A stretch of 64,000 bases of DNA from Sphingopyxis sp. (GCF_019459305.1 NZ_JAIBES010000046.1:25632-89631); one strand, 5' to 3'. Counted from the first letter of the stretch, positions 19,464-28,675 are shown. Notes: a model not told the origin generated them from the letters alone. Program-made: numbers and translations.

Positions 19464-21092
19464 ATGAAATCGACCAATGTGGCTCGCAATGTCGTTGCGG
19501 CGCTCCGCGATATGGGGGTGCGCCATGTCTTTGGCGTGCCGAGCGGCGGCTGGGTCGACTATATGGAGGCGATCCGCACCACCGACGGCATCGACTTCGT
19601 GCTTGCCAGCCATGAAGGCGGCGCGGGCTTCATGGCCGATATTTGCGGGCGGCTGACCGGGGTGCCCGGCGTTTGCTTCGGCACTTTTGGACCTGGCGCG
19701 ACCAATCTGGCTACGGGCGTCGGCGGCGCGACGCTTGACCGGTCGCCGATGATTGCGCTGACCGACGAGATGCCCGCGGCCTGGCGCAGTCGCACGATCC
19801 AGATGGGGATCGACCATCAGGCGCTGTTCGCGCCGCTCACCAAGGCGACGATGCGGATCGCGCCCGACACCGCGGTCGATACGCTGGCCGAGGCGGCGCG
19901 GATCGCGCTGTCGGGCCGCCCCGGCGCAGTGCATGTCGGGCTGCCACAGGGCATGAGTGCAATCGAGGTGAGCGAGGCGCTAATCGGGCCGATTGCCGCC
20001 GATCCGGTACCTGATGCCGCCGCCGCCGATGTCGCCGCGCTGGTCGCAGCTTTCACTGCGGCGCGCAAGCCGGTGCTGGCGATCGGGCTGGGCGCTGTTC
20101 ATGCGCAGGTGCAAGACCGCATCGTGGCGCTGGCCGAACGGTTCGGCCTGCCGGTGCTTCTAACACCGATGGCCAAGGGCATGGTGGCCGAAACCCATTC
20201 CAACTATGCCGGGGTGCTGTTCCACGCGTTGTCCGACATGGTCGGCGTGACCCATGCCGAGGCCGATCTGGTCGTCGCGGTCGGCTATGACCCGATCGAG
20301 TTCAACTTTGAAAACTGGATGCGCGACGGGCTGGCGCTCGCCAGCATCGACATCGCAGCCGCCGACATCGATACCGCAGTGCATCCCTTGGTCGCCGACA
20401 CAGTCGGGGCGATCGCGCCGACACTCGATGCCTTGCTCGCGCTGCCTGTCGACGTCAAGGACTGGGATCTGGCCGCGCTCGCCGCGCGCAAGTCCGCCAT
20501 GTTAGCAAAGCTTGCCGGGCGCGAGGGGGCCTTTGGGCCGTGCGGCGCGCTCGATGTGCTACGCGACGTGCTGCCCGACGACGGCATCATGACCTGCGAC
20601 GTTGGGGCGCATACGCATCTGATCGGCCAGCATTGGCGCACCCCGGCGCCGGGAACCCAGATCATGTCGAACGGCTGGTCGGCGATGGGATTTGGTTTGC
20701 CGTCGGCAATCGCCGCAAAGCTCTGCCGCCCCGACACACCGGTCTGCTGCGTTCTGGGCGATGGCGGGTTCCTGATGACCGCGGGTGAACTGGCGACCGC
20801 GGTGCGCGAAAAGCTGCCGCTCGTCATCGTCATCTTTACCGACAACGACCTCGCGCTCATCCGCATCAAGCAGGAAAAGAAATCGAACCCGATTTATGGC
20901 ACGCCGGTGCGCGCCGAGGGGACGATTGGCGGGCCGTCGCTTTTCGGCGTTCCGGTAACCGTTGCGCGCGATCCGGCCGAATTTCGCGCGGCGCTCGAGG
21001 CGGGATTTGCCGCCGACGGCCCGGTGATCGTCGAGGCGCTGCTCGATAGCCGCGAATATGACGGTCTGGTCCTGCGCAAGGACAAGCCATGA
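19464..21092 (+). CDS. Thiamine diphosphate-dependent enzyme (acetolactate synthase/2-oxoacid decarboxylase superfamily)
   Basis: The product has 542 residues with the three-domain layout of the family. The catalytic glutamate is in SHEGGAG (Glu51), the central domain spans roughly 190-330, and the C-terminal ThDP/Mg motif starts at GDGG (Asp433) and ends about 27 residues later at FTDNDLALIRIKQ. Such enzymes decarboxylate or carboligate 2-oxoacids, or cleave 2-hydroxyacyl-CoAs. The overlap with an aldehyde dehydrogenase (ATGA) suggests a 2-oxoacid to aldehyde to acid sequence. ATG 19464 has a GAAGGA site. It lies upstream of kynureninase in one operon. The substrate is unknown; it is not a biosynthetic acetolactate synthase in this setting, since no small subunit is present. 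Confidence 0.82.
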   Translation: MKSTNVARNVVAALRDMGVRHVFGVPSGGWVDYMEAIRTTDGIDFVLASHEGGAGFMADICGRLTGVPGVCFGTFGPGATNLATGVGGATLDRSPMIALTDEMPAAWRSRTIQMGIDHQALFAPLTKATMRIAPDTAVDTLAEAARIALSGRPGAVHVGLPQGMSAIEVSEALIGPIAADPVPDAAAADVAALVAAFTAARKPVLAIGLGAVHAQVQDRIVALAERFGLPVLLTPMAKGMVAETHSNYAGVLFHALSDMVGVTHAEADLVVAVGYDPIEFNFENWMRDGLALASIDIAAADIDTAVHPLVADTVGAIAPTLDALLALPVDVKDWDLAALAARKSAMLAKLAGREGAFGPCGALDVLRDVLPDDGIMTCDVGAHTHLIGQHWRTPAPGTQIMSNGWSAMGFGLPSAIAAKLCRPDTPVCCVLGDGGFLMTAGELATAVREKLPLVIVIFTDNDLALIRIKQEKKSNPIYGTPVRAEGTIGGPSLFGVPVTVARDPAEFRAALEAGFAADGPVIVEALLDSREYDGLVLRKDKP

Positions 21093-22531
21093 TGCATGTC
21101 GCGTTCGACGGCGGCCGATCGCTGTTGATCGGCGGCCGCTGGGAAGCGGCGAGCAGCATGATGGCGGTGGTGAGCCCCTGGTCGGGCGAAGCGCTGGGCG
21201 AGGTCGCCTGCGCCGATGCGGGCCATGTCGAGCGCGCGGTGGCGAGCGCGGTCACGGGTGCGGAAGCGATGCGGGCGCTGTCGACCGGAGCGCGCGCGCG
21301 CATCTTGCACGATGCGGCGCAGGCGTTGGAGCGCGATGTCGAACGCTTCGCCGCCGCGATCACCGCCGAGACCGGCAAACCGATCGGAAGCGCCGCGCGC
21401 GAGGTTGCGCGCGCGGTCAACACGCTGCGCCTGTCAGCCGAGGAAGCAACGCGGCTCGCGGGCGAAACGATTGCCTTCGACAGTGTGCCGGGCGGCGAGG
21501 CGCGGTCGGGCTATTACACTCATGAGCCCTTGGGCGTGATCGCCGCGATTACGCCGTTCAACGACCCGCTCAACCTGATTTGCCACAAGCTTGGCCCGGC
21601 GCTGGGCGCCGGCAATGCCGTGGTGCTGAAACCGGCCGAGCAGGCGCCACTAGTGGCGATCATGCTTGCGCGGCTGTTGCTCGCGGCGGGGCTCCCCGAC
21701 GGCGCACTGCAGCTGCTGACCGGGCGCGGGCGCGATTTCGGCGATGCGCTGACCGGGCATCCCGATGTCGCGATGGTCAGCTTTACCGGCGGCGCCAGCG
21801 TCGGTCAGGCGATTGCGCGCGCGGCGGGGATCAAGCGGCTGGCGATGGAGCTTGGCGGCAATGGTCCGGTTATCGTGATGGATGATGCCGATATTGCCAA
21901 GGCGGCCGATGCCTGCGCGGCGGGTGCATTTGGGGCAGCGGGGCAGAATTGCATCGGCGTACAACGCATCTATGTCCACGAAGCCGTGCATGACGCCTTT
22001 TGCGATGCTCTGGTGGCGCGCGTTAAAGACTTGCGGGTCGGTGATCCGACCGATCCCACCACTGATATCGGGCCGATGATCTCGGCCGCGCAGGCCGAAC
22101 GGATTGTGGCCTGGACGGCGGAGGCGGTGGCGCAGGGCGCGACCTTGCTGGCGGGCGGTGAGCGGGCGGGAACGCTGGTACGCCCGACCTTGCTGGCGAA
22201 TGTCGCCGATGATGCGCGCGTCGCCTGTCACGAAGCCTTTGGGCCGGTCGCCAGCCTGTTTCGTTTCACCGAACTCGACGCGGCCATCGACGCCGCCAAT
22301 CGCGCCAATTATGCCATCCACGCAGCGATCTTCACCGAATCGATCCGTCACGCGCACCATGCGGCGCGGCGCTTGCGGGTCGCCGGGGTGATGATCAATG
22401 ATTCGACCGACTACAGGCTCGACGCCATGCCGTTCGGTGGCGCCGGGCGGGGCAATATGGGGCGTGAAGGCGTGCGCTTTGCGATGCGCGAAATGTCCCA
22501 GACAAAGGTGATATGTTTCCATGACGCTTGA
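21089..22531 (+). CDS. NAD(P)-dependent aldehyde dehydrogenase
   Basis: The product has 480 residues. Landmarks are the cofactor-binding stretch ITPFNDPLNLICHK, the glycine-rich SFTGGASVGQ, LAMELGGNGP with the general-base Glu, and catalytic Cys288 in GQNCIGVQR. Family enzymes oxidise aldehydes to acids. Its start overlaps the ThDP enzyme stop (ATGA) and its end overlaps the kynureninase start by 11 bases, so the three are translationally coupled. It resembles lactaldehyde or phosphonoacetaldehyde dehydrogenase-type members, not the aminomuconate semialdehyde dehydrogenase at 34679. It probably acts on the aldehyde made by the ThDP enzyme. Confidence 0.88.
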   Translation: MMHVAFDGGRSLLIGGRWEAASSMMAVVSPWSGEALGEVACADAGHVERAVASAVTGAEAMRALSTGARARILHDAAQALERDVERFAAAITAETGKPIGSAAREVARAVNTLRLSAEEATRLAGETIAFDSVPGGEARSGYYTHEPLGVIAAITPFNDPLNLICHKLGPALGAGNAVVLKPAEQAPLVAIMLARLLLAAGLPDGALQLLTGRGRDFGDALTGHPDVAMVSFTGGASVGQAIARAAGIKRLAMELGGNGPVIVMDDADIAKAADACAAGAFGAAGQNCIGVQRIYVHEAVHDAFCDALVARVKDLRVGDPTDPTTDIGPMISAAQAERIVAWTAEAVAQGATLLAGGERAGTLVRPTLLANVADDARVACHEAFGPVASLFRFTELDAAIDAANRANYAIHAAIFTESIRHAHHAARRLRVAGVMINDSTDYRLDAMPFGGAGRGNMGREGVRFAMREMSQTKVICFHDA

Positions 22532-23792
22532 TGCCGCCACGATAGAGATCCCCGCAACACCCGACCGCCGCTGGTGCGAGGCGATGGACCGCGCCGACGC
22601 ACTGGCGCCGATGCGCGACCAATTCGTCCTGCCCGACGGGATGATCTATCTCGACGGCAATTCGCTGGGCGCGATGCCCAAGGCGGCGAGCGTACGGGCG
22701 CAGGCGGTCGTGAGCCACGAATGGGGCACCGACCTGATCAGAAGCTGGAACAGCGCCGGCTGGTTCGACCTGCCGGTGCGGCTGGGCGACAAGCTTGCGC
22801 CGCTGATCGGCGCCGCGGCGGGCGAGGTCATCGTCTGCGACTCGACCAGCCAGAACCTGTTCAAGGTCTTGTCGGCGGCGGTGGCGATGCGGCCCGATCG
22901 CAGTGTGCTGATCCTCGAAGGCAGCAATTTTCCGACCAATAATTATATCGCCGAAGGCGTCGCCGCGGCGACCGGCGGGCGCGTGTCGGTGCGCCTGTGC
23001 GAGAAGGACGAGATTGCGGACGCGATCGACGAGAACACCGTCGCGGTCGCGATCACCCATGTCCATTACAAGAGCGGGCATGTCCATGACATGGCGGCGA
23101 TCACCGCGCGCGCCCATGCCGCGGGGGCGCTCGCGATCTGGGATCTGTGCCATAGCGCCGGGGCGATGCCGGTCGACCTGAATGGCTGCAATGCCGATTT
23201 TGCGGTCGGCTGCACCTATAAATATCTCAACGGCGGCCCCGGCTCGCCCGCCTTCCTGTTCGCGGCCAAGCGGCATCAGGGGCAGGCGTTGCAGCCCGTG
23301 ACGGGGTGGTGGGGTCATGCCGCGCCCTTTGCCTTCGAACCGGGTTACCGCCCGCAGCCGGGACTGCGCCAGTTTCTGATCGGCACCCAGCCGATCCTGT
23401 CGATGGCGCTCGTCGAAACCGGGCTCGATATTCATTTGCAGGCCGACATGGCGGCGATCCGTACCAAGTCGATGGCGCTGACCGATCTGTTCATCCGCTT
23501 GGTCGAGCAGCGTTGCGGCGGACACGGCTTTACGCTGGCTTCGCCGCGCGAAGCGGCCGAGCGCGGCAGCCAGGTGTCGTTTGCGCATGCCGAGGGTTAC
23601 CCGATCATGCGCGCGCTGATCGCGGCTGGGGTGATCGGCGATTTTCGCGCCCCCGACACGGTGCGCTTCGGCTTTACCCCGCTCTACGTTGGCTATGCGG
23701 ATGTCTGGGATGCCGTCGACCGGCTGGTGACGATCATGGATCAGGACGTCTGGAAACGACCCGAACATCAGGCACGCGACGCCGTCACATGA
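22521..23792 (+). CDS. kynU: Kynureninase
   Basis: The product has 423 residues, the usual length. It is a PLP enzyme of fold type I that hydrolyses kynurenine or 3-hydroxykynurenine to anthranilate or 3-hydroxyanthranilate plus L-alanine. Diagnostic segments are YLDGNSLG, IWDLCHSAGA (Asp holding the PLP pyridine), CTYKYLNGGPGSP with the Schiff-base Lys234, and GWWGH. It overlaps the aldehyde dehydrogenase and is followed by a permease. With the 3-hydroxyanthranilate ring-cleavage genes at 37 kb it defines the pathway, and the 3-hydroxy substrate is therefore expected. No kynurenine 3-monooxygenase, formamidase or tryptophan dioxygenase gene is in the window. Confidence 0.95.
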   Translation: MTLDAATIEIPATPDRRWCEAMDRADALAPMRDQFVLPDGMIYLDGNSLGAMPKAASVRAQAVVSHEWGTDLIRSWNSAGWFDLPVRLGDKLAPLIGAAAGEVIVCDSTSQNLFKVLSAAVAMRPDRSVLILEGSNFPTNNYIAEGVAAATGGRVSVRLCEKDEIADAIDENTVAVAITHVHYKSGHVHDMAAITARAHAAGALAIWDLCHSAGAMPVDLNGCNADFAVGCTYKYLNGGPGSPAFLFAAKRHQGQALQPVTGWWGHAAPFAFEPGYRPQPGLRQFLIGTQPILSMALVETGLDIHLQADMAAIRTKSMALTDLFIRLVEQRCGGHGFTLASPREAAERGSQVSFAHAEGYPIMRALIAAGVIGDFRAPDTVRFGFTPLYVGYADVWDAVDRLVTIMDQDVWKRPEHQARDAVT

Positions 23793-23815
23793 CCGACGGG
23801 CAGGGGGAAATGGCG

Positions 23816-25201
23816 ATGGACGAACAGGCCTATATGGACCGTGAGGCGGGGCTTGAGCGCGGGCTGACCAAGGCGCAGATCATCATGATCGGCTTGGGCG
23901 GGGCGATCGGCACCGGCCTGTTCATGGGGTCGGGGATCGCGATCGGCTATGCCGGTCCCGGCGTGCTGGTCAGCTATGCGATCGCGGCGTTGATCGCGGT
24001 GATCATGGTGTTCAGCCTGTCCGAAATGGCTGTCGTCCACCCGACCGCCGGGTCGTTTGGTACCTATGCCGAAATCTATCTTGGCCCGATGATGGGGTTC
24101 ATCGTCCGCTATACATACTGGATCCAGCAGGTGCTGCTGATCGGCAGCGAGGCTGTCGCGGTCGGCATCTATATGAGCTGGTGGTACCCCGACACGCCCG
24201 TGTGGATGTGGGCGATCGGCAGCGCCGCCGTCGTCGTGTGGGTCAACACCCGTGCGGTGCATAATTTCGGGTCGGTCGAATATTGGCTGACCGTGATCAA
24301 GGTGTCGGCGATTGTCGGTTTTATCATGCTCGGTATGTCACGAATCTTTGGCATCGTCGGCGAGCCGATCGGCCTGCACAATGTCACCGGGCTGGCGGGC
24401 GGCTTTTTCCCCAACGGCTTCTCGGGAGTCTGGATGGCGGTGCTGATGGCGCTGTTTTCCTTCATGGGGCTGGAGTTTGTTGTCGGCACCGCCAGCGAGG
24501 CGAAGGATCCGAAAACTGCGATCCCCGCTGCGCTGCGCACGATGGCGGCGCGATTATTCCTGTTTTACATCCTCGCGCTGTTCATCATCGTGGCCTTCCT
24601 GCCATGGACCGAGTCGGGCGCGAAGGTCGTCACGGAAAGTCCGTTCGTGAAAATGTTCGCCAGCGCAGGCATTCCCTATGCGGCAGGGTTGATGAACTTT
24701 GTCGTCGCCACCGCGGCACTGTCGGCGATGAATACCAGCATATATATGGGGTCACGGATGCTGTTTTCGCTGGCGCGCGGCGGCTATGCTCCGCGCGCGC
24801 TGGGTGAGCTGAATGCACAGAAGGTACCGATGCGCGCGACGCTGTTGACCGGCGTCTGCATTCTCGCTGCAGCCTCCGTATCGATCCTGACCCCGCTGGC
24901 GTATAATTACCTGTTCGGGATCACGCTGTTCGGGGGGCTGCTCGTGTGGAGCACGATCCTCGTCAGCCACCTGCGTTTCCGCCGCCAGCACAAAGCCGCT
25001 GATCTCCCGGTGCAGATGCCCTTTTTCCCCTATGCGCAGCTTCTGGGACTGGCGCTTCTCGCCGCCATTGCGGTGACGATGGCGCTCGACACCGACTTTT
25101 GGCAGACTGCGGTAATCGCCGGGGTACCCTGGCTGATAGTGGTGAGTATGGCCTATTTCGTCTGGCGGCGGGTCGCTGCGGGATCGTCGGCCACATCCTG
25201 A
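23816..25201 (+). CDS. Amino acid permease (APC/AAT family)
   Basis: The protein has 461 residues with about 12 membrane helices. The first helix has the APC signature MIGLGGAIGTGLFMGSG, and the conserved MGLEFVVGTASEAKDP segment lies mid-protein. The family (GABA, aromatic and lysine permeases) imports amino acids by proton symport. As the last gene of the kynureninase operon it probably imports kynurenine or a related amino acid; that is inference. ATG 23789 overlaps the kynureninase stop, but AGGGGG sits 8 bases before ATG 23816, which I prefer. Its 3' end overlaps the convergent LysR gene by 49 bases. Confidence 0.88.
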   Translation: MDEQAYMDREAGLERGLTKAQIIMIGLGGAIGTGLFMGSGIAIGYAGPGVLVSYAIAALIAVIMVFSLSEMAVVHPTAGSFGTYAEIYLGPMMGFIVRYTYWIQQVLLIGSEAVAVGIYMSWWYPDTPVWMWAIGSAAVVVWVNTRAVHNFGSVEYWLTVIKVSAIVGFIMLGMSRIFGIVGEPIGLHNVTGLAGGFFPNGFSGVWMAVLMALFSFMGLEFVVGTASEAKDPKTAIPAALRTMAARLFLFYILALFIIVAFLPWTESGAKVVTESPFVKMFASAGIPYAAGLMNFVVATAALSAMNTSIYMGSRMLFSLARGGYAPRALGELNAQKVPMRATLLTGVCILAAASVSILTPLAYNYLFGITLFGGLLVWSTILVSHLRFRRQHKAADLPVQMPFFPYAQLLGLALLAAIAVTMALDTDFWQTAVIAGVPWLIVVSMAYFVWRRVAAGSSATS

Positions 25202-26145
25202 GCTTGTCCCAGTTCGGCGCGGATTTCGGCGGCGATCTCGTAAACGATCGCCATGAAATAGCTCGCCGCCGCGGATAGCTCGCCATGGGCATGGGTGGTC
25301 GCGCCGATGCGCGAATTCGCGCCCTCCAGAACGACGGGCAGCGCAGTCAGCCCGGCCTGACCCATGCCGACCTGATGCGGCATGGTGGCCAGCATGTCGG
25401 TGTTCATCAGCAGCGCATGGTTGGTCAGGATCGAAACCGATTCGATGACGTCGTTCGGCGGCTCCAGTCCCTCGTGGCGAAAGGCGTGGTCGACCTGGCG
25501 ACGCAGCGACGTCTGCGGCGGCGGCATCACCCACGCCTGATCGGTCAGATCGGCGAGCTTCAGGCCGCTACGCTGGGTCAGCGGATGCCCCTCGCGCACC
25601 ATGATCGACACGGTGTCGAGATAGAGCACCTCCTGCCGCAGCCCCTCGCGCTCGCGATATTCGGGCAGGCGGCCCAGCACGACGTCGATGTCGCCGGTGC
25701 GCAGCCCGGGCATCAGGCGGTCGATCGTGCCTTCATCGACCGTCACCGCGATTCCGGGGCGCCGTTCGCGCAGCCGCGCGAGTGCGCGCGGCAGCAGCGA
25801 CGTCGATGCGGCGAGCAACGTACCGACATGGACGCGGCCCGACAGCCCTTCCTCCAGCGATTGCAGTTCTTCCCCCGCGTGGCGAAGCTGGGTGAGGATC
25901 AGCTTGGCATGCTTGATCATCACCCGGCCAAAATCGGTCGGCGTTACCCCGCGCGACGACCGGTCGAACAGCTGGACTCCCAGCGCGTCTTCCAGTTCCT
26001 TGATGCTCTTGGTCGCGGCGGGCTGGGCGATGTTCAGCGCCTGCGAACCTTTCAGTACTGTGCCTTCGTCGGCGATCGCGGTGAGCAGGCGGAGCTGGCG
26101 CAGTTTGAGCCGACTCAGCAGAAAATTTTCGTGGAACTTTGGCAT
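25153..26145 (-). CDS. LysR-family transcriptional regulator of the island
   Basis: The product has 330 residues. The N-terminal winged helix-turn-helix reads LRQLRLLTAIADEGTVLKGS then LNIAQPAATKSIKELED, followed by a linker helix and a periplasmic-binding-protein-like effector domain (GRVHVGTLLAASTSLLP). It resembles PcaQ/GbpR-type LysR proteins that control aromatic catabolism. ATG 26145 has an AAGGGG site; a longer start at 26184 would overlap the island motif. A copy of that motif (26176-26196) sits 31 bases upstream, as expected for autoregulation, and between this gene and the divergent ACMS decarboxylase. It is the only regulator in the island and the best candidate to read the four motif copies. 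Confidence 0.9.
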   Translation of the reverse strand: MPKFHENFLLSRLKLRQLRLLTAIADEGTVLKGSQALNIAQPAATKSIKELEDALGVQLFDRSSRGVTPTDFGRVMIKHAKLILTQLRHAGEELQSLEEGLSGRVHVGTLLAASTSLLPRALARLRERRPGIAVTVDEGTIDRLMPGLRTGDIDVVLGRLPEYREREGLRQEVLYLDTVSIMVREGHPLTQRSGLKLADLTDQAWVMPPPQTSLRRQVDHAFRHEGLEPPNDVIESVSILTNHALLMNTDMLATMPHQVGMGQAGLTALPVVLEGANSRIGATTHAHGELSAAASYFMAIVYEIAAEIRAELGQAQDVADDPAATRRQTK

Positions 26146-26175
26146 CTTGACCCCTTGGCGCCGGTTTTGCGTCGT

Positions 26176-26196
26176 TATAGCCATTTTATAATAGCG
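26176..26196 (+). promoter_or_regulatory. Island motif copy C, TATAGC-N9-ATAGCG
   Basis: The arms differ from copies A and B by one base each and the spacing is the same. It lies in the divergent gap between the LysR gene (31 bases from its ATG) and the ACMS decarboxylase gene (111 bases from its ATG), a classical LysR operator position. Confidence 0.58.
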
Positions 26197-26306
26197 AGGG
26201 CAAGTCTCGGGATTATTGTTGATAGCTAAGCCTCGTTACCCAAGGTCATGGCCTGCGCCCGGATCGGTGAGCAGGCGCGACGGCAAACGGGGATGCGGCG
26301 ACAGTC

Positions 26307-27323
26307 ATGACCATAGAGGCTTCACAAAAAATGGCGGTCATCGACATGCACAGCCACTTCTTTCCCTTGATGGATGGCGCTTACCGCGCATGGGCGGAAA
26401 CCGAAGGCTTGCCCTGGCTGCACGATGCGGGCGGCGGTCAGGGTTTCATCATGCAGGGTGCGAACGAATTTCGCCCCGTCGAAGACATTCTGTGGGATCC
26501 GGCGCGGCGGGTCGATGCGCTCGATGCGCAGGGCATCGACCTGCAGATCATCTGCGCTACGCCGATCATGTTCGGCTATAACCGCCCGGCGGCGAAAGCG
26601 CTCGAATGCGCGCAGCGATTCAACGACGCGGCGCTCACCTTCTGCGACCATGCGCCCGACCGGATGAAGGCCTTGGCGCAGGTGCCGCTGCAGGACATCG
26701 ACCTGTCCTGCGCCGAGGTCAGCCGCGCGATGGAAGCGGGACATCTGGGGGTCCAGATCGGCAACCATATGGGGCTGCGCAACCTCGACGACGCGGGCAT
26801 TTTGACCTTTCTCACCCATTGCGCCGATGTTGGCGCCGCGGTGCTGATCCATCCCTGGGACATGATGGCGCGCGAGCGGATGCCTAAATATATGCTGCCC
26901 TGGCTGGTCGCGATGCCTGCGGAAACGCAGCTTTCGATCCTGTCGCTGATCCTGTCGGGGGCGTTCGAACGGCTGCCCAGAAATCTGCGTATCTGTTTCG
27001 GCCATGGCGGCGGCAGCTTTGCCTTCCTGCTCGGCCGCGTCGAAAATGCGTGGACCCACCGCGACATCGTGCGCGTCGATTGTCCCCATCCGCCGTCGAG
27101 CTATGTCAATCGCTTCTTCGTCGATTCCGCGGTGTTCGATCCGCGCGCGCTCAGCTTGTTGATCGATGTTATGGGCGAGGATCGGGTGCTGCTCGGTTCG
27201 GACCATCCATTCCCGCTCGGCGAGCAGGATATCGGCTCGCTGGTGCAGGGGCATGAGGGATTAAGCGCGGCCCAGAAGGCAAAGATTCTGAGCGGTAATG
27301 CGAAAGACTTCCTGGGCTTGTAA
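26307..27323 (+). CDS. nbaD: 2-amino-3-carboxymuconate-6-semialdehyde decarboxylase (ACMSD)
   Basis: The product has 338 residues of the amidohydrolase superfamily. The N-terminal metal motif is DMHSHFFP (His15, His17), with [18 protein letters not shown] and [10 protein letters not shown] further on, all signatures of Zn-dependent ACMSD. It removes the carboxyl group from ACMS formed by 3-hydroxyanthranilate dioxygenase, giving 2-aminomuconate semialdehyde and preventing spontaneous quinolinate formation. It is transcribed alone, divergent from the LysR regulator, and ends at a strong bidirectional terminator. Separation from the other nba-type genes at 34-40 kb is unusual. ATG 26331 is an alternative start with only 8 residues lost. 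Confidence 0.93.
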   Translation: MTIEASQKMAVIDMHSHFFPLMDGAYRAWAETEGLPWLHDAGGGQGFIMQGANEFRPVEDILWDPARRVDALDAQGIDLQIICATPIMFGYNRPAAKALECAQRFNDAALTFCDHAPDRMKALAQVPLQDIDLSCAEVSRAMEAGHLGVQIGNHMGLRNLDDAGILTFLTHCADVGAAVLIHPWDMMARERMPKYMLPWLVAMPAETQLSILSLILSGAFERLPRNLRICFGHGGGSFAFLLGRVENAWTHRDIVRVDCPHPPSSYVNRFFVDSAVFDPRALSLLIDVMGEDRVLLGSDHPFPLGEQDIGSLVQGHEGLSAAQKAKILSGNAKDFLGL

Positions 27324-27355
27324 CGCGAGCCAGCCGATCGAGAACGAGCATTGAA

Positions 27356-27392
27356 AAGGGCGACCGGAGCAATACTCCGGCCGCCCTTCTTT
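27356..27392. terminator. Bidirectional intrinsic terminator
   Basis: A 14-bp stem (AAGGGCGACCGGAG pairing with CTCCGGCCGCCCTT, one mismatch) with a 5-base loop and flanking A and T runs. It lies between the convergent ACMSD (+) and VOC (-) genes and can stop transcription from both sides. Confidence 0.8.
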
Positions 27393-27412
27393 GCTGCGGG
27401 AGCGCGCCGCGG

Positions 27413-27859
27413 TCAGGGTGCCTTGGAGGCGCCCTGAAAGCTTTCGGTGCCGGCCCAGCCGCGTTCGGACACGTCGACCATGACATTTTCAGGGCCGGTC
27501 ATCTTGTACTCGGCATTGTCCTTGGCCGGGTTCTTGCCCAGACCCTGCGCCAGGTTGACGTCGTGGCGTGGGGCGTAGCCCGAATTTTCAAAGCGTTCGA
27601 CGACCGCGGCGATGTCGTCGCACTGGAATCCGATGTGATGCAGCCCGGTATAGCCTTCGGGAAACTCCATGCCCGCGGCGGGACGGTTCTTGAAGCACAG
27701 CAGCGCGATGTTGATGTGACCGTCGGTGACATAATAGCCGCGCGCGTTGCGGCTATCGATCTTGCCGGCCAGCGTCCAGCCGAGCACGTCGGTGAAGAAG
27801 CCGACCGAATTGTCGGGGTCGGCGGATGCGATCGCCACATGGCGCAGGCGGGTGGTCAT
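27413..27859 (-). CDS. VOC-family protein (glyoxalase/extradiol-like), copy 1
   Basis: The product has 148 residues, one vicinal-oxygen-chelate module pair. It starts RLRHVAIASADPDNSVGFFTDVLGW, with a His metal ligand near residue 7, carries GLHHIGFQCDD with a second His, and ends in the VMVDVSERGW region. Such proteins are metal-dependent dioxygenases, isomerases or lyases. Activity cannot be assigned; the classical C-terminal Glu ligand is not evident, as an Asp occupies that region. It is downstream of the aspartate-dehydrogenase-like gene (12-base gap, same strand), so the two probably share a transcript from the promoter at 28.7 kb and may act in successive steps. Confidence 0.78.
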   Translation of the reverse strand: MTTRLRHVAIASADPDNSVGFFTDVLGWTLAGKIDSRNARGYYVTDGHINIALLCFKNRPAAGMEFPEGYTGLHHIGFQCDDIAAVVERFENSGYAPRHDVNLAQGLGKNPAKDNAEYKMTGPENVMVDVSERGWAGTESFQGASKAP

Positions 27860-27871
27860 AAATGGGCCTTT

Positions 27872-28675
27872 CTAGGTTCCGATACGGATGGGGCTGACGA
27901 GATCATTCAGCGCCGCGACGATGCTTTGCGCGGTGATCCGACCGGTGCCGGGGTTCTCGTCGGTGGGAATATTTTCGATAATCAGTTCGAAACGCGCGCT
28001 GTCCGAATCGACGACGATGCGGTGCGTGTTGCGTTCGAGTGCCGGGTCGGCCCAGATTTCAAGCTGCGTCAGCGCGGGACCGATGCCCGCCATGCCCAGC
28101 GCCGCCGCGACATTGACGTTGGCGGGAAAGGCGGTCGCGCCTTCGAGCGCGCTGCCCGCAAAGATTTTCAGCGGCTCGGTCAGATCGTTGAGGTCGATCC
28201 GGTTGCGCACGACATGCTCGGCCTTGACCAGCGACTTCACCGGCTTGCGCGTTACCATCGTCACCGAATGGATGGTGCCGATGGCCGCGGCACGCACCGC
28301 ATCGAGCCCAAGCAGCGCGCCGGTCGCGAGGATGATGCGCCCGCCATGCTCGCGGGCGATCTCGACCGCTTCGGGCCATTGCATCAGCGCCGCGCCGCTG
28401 ACCGTCACCAGCGTCTTGCCGGCACGCAGTGTGGCGGTGGCAATATCGCGGAAGGCGGCCGTTGGGGCGCTGTCGACGATGACGTCGGATAAAGCGACGA
28501 GCTCGGCGGTATCGAGGATGGGCACGGGCGAGCGCAGCTGCGCCATCGCCGCGGCGGCGCGTTCGCGGTCACCCGCCGACACCGCGGCGAGGTCCAGCGG
28601 CAGCGCGCTTGCTTCGATATGGCGCGCGACGACGCGGCCGATAGTGCCGAACCCGGCAATGCCAATCTTGATCAT
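27872..28675 (-). CDS. Aspartate dehydrogenase-like enzyme (copy 2)
   Basis: The product has 267 residues. The Rossmann motif GIAGFGTIGRVV is at the N-terminus, with FPANVNVAAALGMAGIG in the middle and RNTHRIVVDSDSARF followed by ENPGTGRITA at the C-terminus. These are the hallmarks of NadX-type L-aspartate dehydrogenases, and this copy is closer to the canonical family than the one at 9232. It would oxidise L-aspartate or a related amino acid with NAD(P), or aminate the oxoacid. No nadA/nadC genes are adjacent, so NAD synthesis is an unlikely job. The promoter carries island motif copy D, tying it to the catabolic regulon. CCGGAG precedes the ATG. Confidence 0.82.
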   Translation of the reverse strand: MIKIGIAGFGTIGRVVARHIEASALPLDLAAVSAGDRERAAAAMAQLRSPVPILDTAELVALSDVIVDSAPTAAFRDIATATLRAGKTLVTVSGAALMQWPEAVEIAREHGGRIILATGALLGLDAVRAAAIGTIHSVTMVTRKPVKSLVKAEHVVRNRIDLNDLTEPLKIFAGSALEGATAFPANVNVAAALGMAGIGPALTQLEIWADPALERNTHRIVVDSDSARFELIIENIPTDENPGTGRITAQSIVAALNDLVSPIRIGT

